This document shows, one piece after another, positions 1-12,924 of a stretch of 64,000 nucleotides of DNA (within the stretch, counting starts at the first letter, position 1; every line of letters starts with the position of its first letter). A program made the translations under genes and the position numbers. The notes under the pieces were generated by a model. That model was given only the letters and a program-made list of their open reading frames with translations. It was not told where the DNA came from and did no database searches. Source of the stretch: Scytalidium lignicola (Eukaryota > Ascomycota > Leotiomycetes); assembly GCA_002812745.2 (NCBI GenBank), contig NCSJ02000019.1, forward strand, positions 62,001 through 126,000, given 5' to 3'.

Positions 1-307
1 CCGAACCGGCGTTGTAGTGTCGAACTTCGGGCAGACCTTGGTGTGCGAAGTAAGGATTTGCCGTGGCCGTGGGACTGACTGAATCATCTAGAGGATTGCC
101 TTCGCTGGCAACGGTGGCGGATCGATTGCGTCCGACGTTGGGGAAGAACTTGGACTGGCGAAAGGAGCTTTTGGACTCGGCCTTGGAGGGAGCATCGCCT
201 TTCTCGCTGTGCTTCTCGCCATTGCTGCCGGAGCTGTTGATTCGGAAGAAATTCTTCAGTTTCTGCGGGAAAGGGCTGTGGCCATTGGGGTTCTTGTTGG
301 AGGACAT
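1..307 (-). CDS. N-terminus of probable Ser/Thr kinase (partial, runs off left edge)
   Basis: Reading from the ATG at 307 gives an uninterrupted frame to the window edge (about 102 residues). It begins MSSNKNPNGHSPFPQKLKNF and is rich in Ser, Lys and Asn, with a basic block followed by RQSKFFPNVGRNRSATVASE. No catalytic domain is inside the window. The low-complexity leader resembles, from memory, the N-terminal extension of filamentous-fungal Hal4/Sat4-like kinases that regulate ion and nutrient transporters; this is recall of a family style, not a visible kinase motif. An in-frame ATG at 379 would add 24 residues (MTALLSTST...), so the start is ambiguous; I prefer 307 because the sequence after it looks like the conserved part. 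The codons used are G/C-ending and the frame has no stops. The promoter would lie in the long gene-free stretch to the right. Confidence 0.5.
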   Translation of the reverse strand, partial: MSSNKNPNGHSPFPQKLKNFFRINSSGSNGEKHSEKGDAPSKAESKSSFRQSKFFPNVGRNRSATVASEGNPLDDSVSPTATANPYFAHQGLPEVRHYNAGS

Positions 308-1004
308 GGAGACGGCTGAGAAGAGTCGCTTCTCGGAGTGGAGAGGAGTGGGCGTCGAGGTCGATAATAAGGCCGTCATGGAAGGCGAAGGGCAGCTTTG
401 ACGAGAAGCTGCTTCTCGCGGTGGAGCTGAATCACGCAGAGTTGAGGGCGTCGAGAACGACGACGTGCGAGTGACGACGACGGAAGGGTTGGTGTTATGA
501 ATCAACCACCAAGCAATCAAGCCCAAGATGAGGAAACCTGAAGGTCGATTGCTGATCAATCCGACGTCCAAATGCGACCCTTGCTGGAGTTTCGGCGGGC
601 AACCGTGGCGCAGTTCCCTTGACTTTGTGGGTGAAGTACGGCGACCGGCGAGCGCGTCGTTTCGGCTACCAAAGGAGCACGGCGATAATAATAATAATAG
701 GAAGAATAAGAAGAAGATATAATAGTAGTAGTAATAATAAACTTAATAAGGATACGATAGGCTGAAGGTCCCCTTAACCTTTCGTTACCACTGGGCCATG
801 GCTCGTTTTCGTCAACGACACGAGATTGCTGATTACTGAAAGGATATTGGGAGAGCAGTGAGGCCCGAGCTGTGCAGCTCAAGTGGCACACAACTCGTGA
901 TTGTGGTTCAACAGGATGATTGATGGTCCTCTTCCAGCTCTGTCGCTCTTATTTTATGTATGTGCTTGATTGCTTTGCCGTTATATCTAGGGGTTGGTTG
1001 TAGA

Positions 1005-1042
1005 GGGAGAGGAGAGAATAGGGAGAGGAGAGAATAGGGAGA
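1005..1042. repeat. 16-bp tandem repeat, about 2.4 copies
   Basis: The unit GGGAGAGGAGAGAATA occurs at 1005-1020 and again exactly at 1021-1036, followed by a partial third copy (GGGAGA). Purine-rich; no function is evident. Confidence 0.85.
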
Positions 1043-3014
1043 TGTTGCCACGGGTAGCACGCACTCGTCACGATTACTGTGTGCAGCACAGCAACTTTTT
1101 TTTGCAGAGAAAGATGCAGAAATTTCCCCAAAAGGTACACCAGAGAGAAGAAAGTGCGCGGTCACTGGTCTGTGATGAGTGGATTGATTTGTCTTCTGCC
1201 TCTAATTAATCGTTACCACGACGTGCGACGAGGGGCAGGAAATCATGTTCTGTCGGCAGCCGCACAGGAGTTAGGGTGCCCGCTACAGGACTCTAGTGAA
1301 TAATAACATTCAAACAATAAATGGGGGTTGGAATGTTCTCAATACGTGGAATGTACTCCAATGTATTCTCTTGTACTTGCCGCTGTCCTGTCCCACCACC
1401 GGCACCAAGCAGGTACGGGACTTTCTGACTACGTGTACGGGACGAGCTGGATTGATTGATTCTTCTGAACCCGTATTCGCAAGGCCCATGTCGAGACCAG
1501 GGGGAACCAAAAGATACTTTGCATTGCAGTGCTGCGCTGCGCTGGCCAGAAGTACTTCCAGGTTATCAAGTAAAGCTTATGTTGGACTGGACTGGACTCT
1601 TTCTCTCCACCACAACGTGCGCGGCCTAGGCCTTGGCCCCGAGGATGATCGAACAGTATATGGTCGACTGTCGACTATAGATTGTAGTTATCTGTGAGTT
1701 TGCTTCCCTTCCTGTCCTTTTTCCTATTGATTTTATTTTGCAACCATACAATACAGCACAATACAGTACAGCATAGTACAGTCAGCCCTTCATTCCTTCG
1801 AATTGTCTGGCTTTTACTAGCAAAACATTGGATGGTGGTTGACCCTCTCTCTATCTCCCTGAAAATAGCCCAGACCGCGTCGTGCTCCACACCCGTGCAG
1901 TAACGAGCAAAGTTGGCCACCCCCTATTCCCAGTCCCAGGACAGTAACTACCACGAGTACGTGTACGTGTAACTAGCTTTCCTAATCATTACTATATTGA
2001 AGCCACTGCTTATTAGTACAAAGTACGATAGTACAAAGCACCACTTACCGTAACTCTATTATCAGCAAGCCCCCCGTCAGCACGCTACACACTGCTTCAC
2101 TTTTATCTATCATCGGATGCTGAAAATGTAAAATCATAAAATAATAAAATCATAAAATCACCAAAGGCACACGGTGTATAGCCGCTTTGAGCTGCCCCAT
2201 GCCAAGCGCTCATTCTTCTTCCAACCTTCCAAAAGCGGGTGAGAGTTGTGCCATCATCTTCCCCCTCTTGCCTCCACCACCCACACGCCGTACTGTAGCT
2301 CGCCACAAAGGGCCTCGGAGAAGAGGATTCTTCTCTAAACATTATTATTATTATTATTTCTTATTATTTCTTTTGGATTAATTGTTATTGCATTGTCAGT
2401 TCCTGTTCTACAGCCCTGTACTCTAATCTACCCTACTCTACTCTACTCTCTGTAGTCGCCTCTTTCGTGCCTTCTCGATGCTCCATCTCCATCCCATCCT
2501 ACGGTATCGCAGCCCACGCAGTNCCCCCCATTCATCCTAATCTGATACCAAGGCAGCAAAGGCCCTTCTTCACGCCCACACAACACCAACTTGCAAAAAA
2601 GAAAAAAGGAAAAANAGAAAAACTTCGGCCCGTTCATCCAGGTCCATACCTAATGATAATCATTACACACACGTACTTGGTAAATAGCAACAGTCTTTTC
2701 TCCTACATCGTACTGCACCACCTGCACCGTCCTGCATTCGTAAACTGCATTGTCTGTACCAGTAGTAACAGCACTGTACCTCTTTTTCCTCCCCCCCTTT
2801 CTCCCCACCAATCACGGTCCTAGCTCGGCGCCGCGTTTTTCCTCCTCCTGCAATGATATCATCGCACAGCTCAAATGCTACTGTACGTCCAAAACTCCCT
2901 GTTTGCTTGTTCCACGCACAACTACAGCAACTCCCTCCTCCCCAGACTTCCACACGATCTGATAATTAATTATTTTGGGAGCGATTGCGTCGAAGCCTTG
3001 ATTTGATTCCCCTC

Positions 3015-3090
3015 TTTCCTTCCTTCCTTCCTTCCTTCCTTCCTTCCTTCCTTCCTTCCTTCCTCTCTCTCTCTTTCTTTCTTTATTTCT
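3015..3090. repeat. TTCC microsatellite grading into CT and TTCT repeats
   Basis: About a dozen near-perfect TTCC units run to about 3064, followed by a short CT run and TTTC/TTCT units. It is a pyrimidine tract in the gene-free stretch. Such tracts are length-variable; copy number in an assembly with homopolymer problems should be treated as approximate. Confidence 0.9.
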
Positions 3091-3990
3091 CTCCGACCCC
3101 GTCAAGACCCAAGACCAGTTACGCAGGTACCTGACCGTGCTCGTGCATGGCTGGGCAGGTCGAGATAGACATGGTATCAAAAGAAGTGCTGCATCCCCAT
3201 ATTGTAATTCCTCGTACAACCACGGGAAAGGACTGGGATATATCTCTCCCGTACCTCTCTCTGTCTGGGAATAACCCGGGCCATATGGCCAGGCTGCTCC
3301 AAGTTGGGAAAACGGATTGTTTCCTTCCGTGCCACACTATTGTTATATGACTATCACGTGAACATCACTACCACATTCACCAGCTTTCGTTTTGCTGCAT
3401 ATCACCAACCCATATTCATACCAAACAATTCATTAACAAATTCAATTGCCTGCAGTAGCTTTGTACATTGGTATCCATCCATTACAAGCCCAGCACCTTC
3501 CCCACAAAACAGAGGCCGGTGCTGTCTCTTCCTCCCACCAAATCTCTCATCAGGACTTGTCAAGAGTCAAGAACAATCCACTCCAGGGCCAACGCAAGAA
3601 CCATAAATCTGGAAAACAAGACAAGAGACCAGTTCATAAACATAAGAAAACTCGGGATCGGTCATGAGCAGTCAGGGCTGAGTTGGTCCATACCACACGG
3701 CGTAGAGAATACGTCTAGCCATGCAATCATTCAGCGAACAACAGCGTAGCAGAAGCTACAGCACAGAGTAGACTGCATCCATACTAGGCTAGTCAATGAT
3801 CCTTCTAAAAACCGAGAAAGGGAGAAAATACCGTCTGCATTCCTGCTTACGGAGGTAATAGTCAGGCCCTCCAGCGAAGCCAAGGGAATGCTCAGAGCTG
3901 TACAATATCATCACCGTTCCACATTCCAGATTCCTTTCCAGTGAGCCCCAAATCAATGCCCGCAGCGTGGATTTGTTATGCCCTTTCCTT

Positions 3991-6900
3991 CTAGTAAGCA
4001 CCTTGAACGCTCCCGTTCCACATGCGTCCAATCGTCTTTTGGTCTTCCTCGGCTTTTTGTACGAGATATCGCAAGAGAGGCTCTGCTGCAACATTGTCGA
4101 CAGATGGACGAGTTGCTCTAGCTGAGGTACTGTATTTCAAAGACATGTTTTCCAGCGCCTTATACGCGGGTGTGAAGCCTTCATGCCGGAAAGTTTCCTG
4201 TAGACTATCATTTGTGGTTGTTGGAACATCGGTCATGGCTGGAGAACAGCTTGCAGTTGCAGAATCACAGTATAGAGGTAAAAATCCCTGTGCAGTTGTG
4301 GGTGAAACGGCTCCTGACACTGCTGGGGCGGACATTTGAATACCAGCCGTATGCCTTAGCATGGTTTGCAAGAAAAGATTTTGCTTTTCAGTGCTAATCG
4401 TTCTCGTCAGCATCGCATATCTATCAACTACCCGTGATATGAAGCTTACCTTTCAGAAGTGGCCACTCGTCGGGCAAAACTAGCTCCAGCATTGCATATT
4501 GGTGAGCTATTTCGATCATGCTGGATTAGTTTTGGGCTCCTTTCCACGTCTACAACCGAAAAACCGCTTGGTGTATTCATAGAGCTGGTTATTCGTGTAG
4601 AGTGCGCCTGTCCGAGCTTCTGAGGAGTTTCGTGAGAGATCGACTGTCTTGTGTATGTTGATGGCGTATCGTCTGTTGGGGAATTAAGAACTGACGATTG
4701 GCCTGGCGCTGCATTTGACTGTAGATTCGTCTGTCTAGGAAAACTTCTATTCATATTGGATGATGCGATACCATGAGTACTAACAGCCTCAGACCTAGTT
4801 AAAAGAGCTTTATATGCTGGTCTTATCGGTAGAGAAGGTTGATCGTGGCTAGGAAGTGCTAGAGTTGAACCAAGATGTGATTCTTTACCAGCCTTATTAC
4901 CGCGGCGTATTTTGTGTTGATCGGGTAGATTAGACTCAGTAAGATGCTTGCTATAGTTCTTGATGAATTCTTGAGAATAGCTATCCGTGGTATCTGAGAG
5001 TGCTTTATAAACTGACTCAGGGATGGGAGATGTTTCACTGAAAAGGTCGCCGAAGTCAGGAACATCACTCGGAGGCGATATCTTGAGGAATAAACTTTGA
5101 GGAGGCGAGTTCTCAAGGGGAGACGACGACGGACTCTGCACCTTACTATAGACTCCCTTAGCTGGAGAGGCTGGATAAAAGTCCTTACCATCAAACTTCG
5201 GCAGCCCAGCTTGAACAGCACGAGGAGCGTTCCCCCAGTAGAGGTGCCTAGCTCGGACTTCCTCAGCCGTCAACGGTCTTGAATAGACAAAATCACTGCT
5301 TTGAACCTGGCTAACTAGTTTTCCTGGAGGTGGGAGGCCAACCAGATAAGGGCGTGCAGGTGAAAGGTTTGTTACTCCTTCAGTGAAACTCTTGGATGCT
5401 CCTGATCTTTCATGGTTTCTATTTGATATATGAGATGGAGCCACACTCTTGCTCATATGAGGCCGTGAAATAGGTTTGCCAGTTGCACGTGCTTTATCGA
5501 ACTCAATTTTGTCTCTATGGACCCTAGCCCAGTCGACTTTGGCAGGTTGAGTCCTGGAGTTGGCATTCCACTGTCCAGATGATGCAGACAATAGACGTTC
5601 ATTAATTTCAGCAGCTTCGGCACTGGGTAAAAGAGCCGGAGGTTTGTCGGTTGACCTATCTTTATTAATGGCATCCAAAGAGGAAGTTTCCACAAAACCA
5701 CGAGGCTGAAATGGTGGTGCTTTTGCTGCAGCCATGGTCAACCGAGAGTTTGTGGATAGACCAACTTTGAACTTATCAGCGGTGGAGCCTTGCAATTTCC
5801 CATCTTCATCAATATGCCTTCGAGTTTGTGTAGATCCAATACTTTCTCTAGCATATTTCATGCTTAGGTTTTCCTCAAGTATATGAGTAGGTCCTTTTCC
5901 CTCTTTAGGTAGCTCTCTGTTTTTAAATTGATCCATAGGAATGGCGATGCCTTTCTCCTGAGCTAATTGAACATGTAGCATTGCCTCGATCTGTTCGAGA
6001 TGTGCTAGTGTAGACTGACGATCAGATAACATATCCATTTCACTAATTTGGTGTCGATTGTTCTTCAACTGGTTATCAATGTAACTCAAGTGACGACGAA
6101 TAGCTGCAATTTGGTGCTGGGTTATATCTGAGGCTAAGAATCTTGGAGACTGTGTAGAAATGGACAGCGAATTTCCTACAATCGGAGATGTCTCGGCTGC
6201 TATTTGATGATCTAAACTGCTCTGTATTCCTGGAAACTCATTGGGAAATGTAAGGACTGGAGATTGTACAGATGGAAGGAAGGGTGTGGAAACTGGAGAA
6301 ATTGGTATAGGATTTGGATTTCCAAGCATAGTAATAGGAATAGCCTGTGCATTTGGAGGTGGTTGGAAGCCAGGGGGTGTAGGCCAGATCAATTGACCAT
6401 TATAAACAAATGGTTTGGTGTGATCAAATTGACTCGGGTGTGATAATTGGATATGCTGAGGATCAATTTCAGGTTGCAGCATACTTCCAATCCCATCCGT
6501 TAAGTCCTTGGATGATCTCACTCCGTGAACCTGATCTTGGTTCGGCAAACTAAATCTCGGGAGAGGAAATTGGAAACCCGCAGGAATAATATGATTCTTT
6601 TGTTGGATATTGCCTGCTGGCAATTGGTCGAAGGACGTTGAGAAGGCTTGGTTTTGTGGAAAGTGACCTGCATTAGTAGCATCTACCCCAGTAATGTAAG
6701 GTTGTTTTTGAGGCCCAAAATTTGCATTTTCAGCTGCAGAAATGAATTTTGGTTGTTCCATGGCTCGAGTGTTCGGTACAATGCGACCACCAGCAGTGAC
6801 CCGCACATGTGTCGGAGACACGACGGCCCTATAAAACCTCTGAAAATTTTCTGCCTGTTGAGCTGAGATTTCAGTAGGTGCGGATATCGGCTGTGAAGAA

Positions 6901-7308
6901 TTTTCAGAGCTTTTGCGACTACGAAGGTGCCACTGCACTTGTTGGTTGTTCAAGAGAGTTGATGGAGCAGTCCAGTCATGACTAGGAGTTGACCCCCTAG
7001 ATCTAACTTGCTTTGCGCCAGTTGCCGTATTCTTTATTTTCAATTCTCTCAGGCTTCGTGTTGAACAAATATAGTGAAGTGGATCTTTGTAAGCTCCTTC
7101 GGGAATCTTAACAACATCTATCACTAACCAAGTGAGTCAGATTCGATGAGGATTATCAATATTCAAGCAGAAAAGACATACCTGTATCCCTGTATGGAGA
7201 AAGTTTTGCGATGATACAACTCACAAATGGAAGAGAAGTTCTCATATGTAGCAGCTCTGAAATGAAATAACGTCGCCGTTGGGGCGTATGATGGCCAAGG
7301 TTGGCCAT
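3991..7308 (-). CDS. Large uncharacterised Ser/Pro/Gln-rich protein (1,067 aa)
   Basis: I do not recognise the family. Three exons assemble cleanly: 7308-7182, 7123-4450 and 4393-3991 (introns of 58 and 56 nt, the second with a TGCTGACGA branch site 17 nt from its acceptor). The ATG at 7308 was chosen because the long open frame otherwise begins at a GTG directly after an intron acceptor; splicing restores ...SPYRDTVIDVVKIPEGAYKD. Residues 1-90 look globular (MANLGHHTPQRRRYFISELL...). Most of the rest is low-complexity and probably disordered, with Pro/Gln-rich stretches and one helix-prone segment around residues 390-440 (RRHLSYIDNQLKNNRHQISE). The motif AYKAL recurs (RPAYKALL, TPAYKALE, with SVYKALS as a variant). 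The frame is open throughout and splice phases close, so it is a real gene. A nuclear or scaffold role would be a guess. Confidence 0.75.
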
Positions 7309-8985
7309 TCTATTGCACTATCCCTCAATATTTTAGCTCTATGATACTATGAAAATATTCAAACCAGTTGAGAAGTAGGAACCTACAAGTTATTTGTAGA
7401 CGGTCTTCAATATCTTGAAGTCATTAACCTAGTTGTGGTAGTCTTGTTGAGGAACTCATATGATAGCTAAGTTCTCTAAGTGACCAGTGTACAGCTAGTT
7501 TGGTTGTGAAATCTTGGCAAGGGAACTGGTGTTCGGCCCTGTAGTTTAGAAAAAGAGGCTTGTCTTTATCAGGAGACATTAGCAGCTGGACTCCTAGTTC
7601 ATCAAGAAGAGAGATAGTGATGGGATTATATATATTCGAACAGAAAGATCAAACTTCTAGAAAGTGAGATTCTCAACTTGACAGCCTAAGAAGCAAGTTT
7701 CCTTCTCACACCATTGTGCTCTTGCGTGCTATAACAAAAGAGAGATAATAGATACATGGTAATGATGGATGTCGTGTTCATGTCTTCTCGTGAGAAGATG
7801 GCGTGGGCATCGAATGGCGACAGGGGTTGGGCTCGGCGCGTATTATTTGAAGAGAACACAAAGGCAAAATGACTTACTATGCAAGAGTCTTTGTGATTTA
7901 GTTGGTTTCAAATTTCTCAAGCAAAGAGGTAGCAACACTGTGAAGGTGCAAACGAAGATGGTGAAAGTTTGTGTGAAGGTTGAAAGATGGAGGGTGATGT
8001 TGAGGTCAAGGCCAAACAAAAATCAATTGAGGTGATGTTCAAAGGTGAGATTATCAACACAGAAAAGAAAATTGCCATTTGGGGAAGGAAGGAGCGAAGG
8101 AATGTCAACAGCACCTGCAGCAGCAATATATTGGATACTCCATTTCCAGCAATGAGCCTTCCCTATTATGCCATCTACTAATAATATCTGTGAGATTCTC
8201 CACTAACTCATAAGGCCAAATATCTTTGCATTATCACAACAAATTGGCCCAGAATATAAAAGAGAGAATTAAAAACATAATCTAATGATTGGAGCAGCTA
8301 AAGCTGTTTCTGCAACCTTTCGTCTCCATGTCGTTTGCACTAGACAGCTATACTATAACACTGAGCTCTGCTCACTTGATTCAGCTCAATTAATACATCT
8401 TTGGTGATTTCTACACCAGCATGTTCCACTAGGAATGCGAAACTCTCCACTGCTAGTATTATGCCACAAATGTTGGAACTGCGTTGGATGTAGGGACTGC
8501 CATAGGAGTACCAGTTCCTCTGAATTCCCACACAGATCTGAGTGATGAATTTGGCGGAGACTTGGGGCTCTCTTTAACACACGTGCAGGAGGCTTCGGTC
8601 GGCTATTGTTTAGCGACCAGCTTCTCATTGAATTGCATGTTGTTTTGTATTTAATTTACATCTGTGAGATCTTGCGTTAGTGTTGTTTGAGGATGTGCTT
8701 CTCACTTTGTACTAGCGTATTTGAACAGGTGCGGATATAGAAGACTTGGTATACTTAAAGTACATTATAGTATAAGCGCCTCCGTATGCATAACTGCTGC
8801 AAGGCTAAAGCAGATAAGAATCTTTGTTCTACAACATCTGCTGCTGTTAATCCAGACATATCTGATTTTATCTATCCCTCATTAAACATGAAAAACTCCT
8901 AAGAATAACACTCATCTCAGCCATCGCAGAGGTCATACATCTACCAAAAGATGAGTTGTGACGTGATCAAGCAAATCAGCGTCTC
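7309..8985. other. Intergenic, no supported gene
   Basis: AT-rich, 1.7 kb between two genes on the minus strand. It contains the promoter of the unknown gene on the left and the 3' flank of PRP43 on the right. Short open frames at 8340-8628 overlap in two frames and have no intron structure or recognisable motif, so I do not call them. Confidence 0.5.
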
Positions 8986-11399
<2,414 letters not shown>

Positions 11400-11844
11400 G
11401 GCTATTGCCGGCTTGGGATTATATGTTTTTACTTCAGATTAGCGGACAAGGCTGATGGAGGTTTATCGCGAATAAGAAAAGATTAACAAATCGAAAAATC
11501 CTCGCCAGATAGCGGGTTCTACGGCAGTCGATAACGCTTAAACTGACATATATTCTGTTCACTTAAATGTCACGGTTGAAATTAGTGATATATATATCAA
11601 AATACAAAGTTGTAATGTAGTTTCAATAGTATCTAAGCACTCAATCTAACAGGTTTTAGTTATTATCTTCTTCTGGTCAAATTGTCATGTCATATTGAAG
11701 AAGAATAGGTATAGAAGCCATCTACAGTCCGCCATACCAAAGCCTAGTCCAAAACTGTTCACCGCCTTACAGGAACCCTCAATCGCGGTCTATCGCGACG
11801 TCAACTTCACGCTCAATCATCGCATCTAGTTCATCGTTGAAATC
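11400..11844. promoter_or_regulatory. Shared upstream region of PRP43 and TAF10
   Basis: The 445 bp between two start codons facing away from each other must hold both promoters. It is AT-rich with no long open frame. I see no clear TATA element or named factor site, so the call rests on gene arrangement alone. Confidence 0.6.
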
Positions 11845-12479
11845 ATGGCGAATGCACCTTCTCCAGACCCTAACACGGATCTTATCCCTCCTCCGAATGC
11901 TCAAGATGAGGAAGTTGATCCAGTTGCGCCAGCGCCTGAGCCGAAACTCCCCTCACGCAAAGATGCGTCCCTCAAGGAGTTCTTATCGAAGATGGACGAC
12001 TACGCTCCAATAGTATGCTGTATTCTTGATTAATATCTTCTGCCGGAGAATGCTAATACGTCTGTTAGATCCCGGATGCCGTAACAAATTACTATTTAAC
12101 GAAGGCTGGGCTTCCACCACCACCCCAAACTGACCCCCGCCTCGCGCGCCTGCTCGCTCTTGCGACCCAAAAGTTTATCGCCGATATTGCCGCTGATGCA
12201 TATCAGTACTCGCGGATTCGGTCGTCGAACTCATCATCGAATAATCCGATGGGTAATTTAGGTGCGGCAGCTGGGTTTCCAATTCCAGGTCAGCCTGCAG
12301 TAGCAGCAGGGAGCAAGGAGCAGCAAGGGCGGGGTGGCCCGTTAGGGATTCAGCGGCCTGGGTACGGCGGTGGTGGACAGGGTGGGAGTCAGAATAGAAC
12401 AGTCCTGACAATGGAGGATTTGGGGATGGCGGTTGGAGAGTATGGGGTTAATGTTAAAAGAGGAGAATTTTACCGGTGA
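11845..12479 (+). CDS. TAF10: TFIID/SAGA subunit TAF10
   Basis: A histone-fold TBP-associated factor shared by TFIID and SAGA, involved in RNA polymerase II initiation. Exons 11845-12012 and 12069-12479 (56-nt intron, phase 0) give 192 aa. The N-terminus is Pro/Asp-rich; the conserved block begins [20 protein letters not shown], formed across the intron, and continues [20 protein letters not shown], then the helix [20 protein letters not shown] typical of TAF10. A Gly/Gln-rich insertion (about residues 130-165) precedes the last helix [20 protein letters not shown]. The insertion interrupts the histone fold as in other fungal TAF10 proteins. It converges with GDE1 at the 3' end (445 bp between stop codons). 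Confidence 0.95.
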
Positions 12480-12924
12480 GACCATTGGTTGGAACTCCAG
12501 GGTAGAGCTGGACTTATCTATTGGAAGAATGCATGGCGTTCGGAGTATTTTGGCGTAGACTGGAAATAAGGAACATATAACTGGAAAGGCTGTAGAACAA
12601 AATTGGTAGTATATGCTAGCTGTGATACTGATAGATGCATATTAGATTTGGAATGTAACTAATATGTTCTTTTTGTAGCACTCCTTGGGGTGGTAACATA
12701 AGGCTCTGAGATTTCATCCCATCTCTATCAAGATTCCCAATTGGACAACTTGCACAGAGAGCCTAACTACCGGTGTAGTGATACATAAAAGGAGAGCATG
12801 AATCTTTTTGAGGCGAAAATCTACCGCTATTATCTATCCTAGAATAGCGGATTCAAGTATACTATCCTTTTGATATGAAAGTCTATAATTAGATAGAAGC
12901 AATAGCTTTATAAGATGCTGGCGC
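12480..12924. other. Convergent 3' intergenic region
   Basis: 445 bp between the stop codons of TAF10 (+) and GDE1 (-). It must hold both 3' UTRs and polyadenylation signals; AT-rich, no open frame of note. Confidence 0.6.

Larger units (their letters stand above)
308..3990. other. Gene-free stretch, rich in simple repeats
   Basis: About 3.7 kb with no credible coding exon on either strand; the open frames are short, low-complexity and mutually overlapping. It holds trinucleotide runs (about 684-740 and 2341-2370), a 16-bp tandem repeat (1005-1042), a TACAG-rich tract around 1747-1785 and a TTCC microsatellite (about 3015-3064). Two N bases, at 2523 and 2615, each adjoin a homopolymer. It lies upstream of the kinase-like gene and downstream of the unknown gene at 3991-7308, so it probably includes the kinase promoter and a long leader. 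Confidence 0.6.

Noticed and set aside
3015..3090. Regular short repeats as a CRISPR-like array
   Set aside because: Simple microsatellite without unique spacers, in a eukaryote.
3789..4094. Possible extra 3' exon for the unknown gene at 3991-7308
   Set aside because: Would need a poor GTGCTT donor just before the stop; the existing stop closes the gene without it.
8340..8628. Overlapping minus frames near 8.4 kb
   Set aside because: Two different frames compete, no splice structure or recognisable domain.
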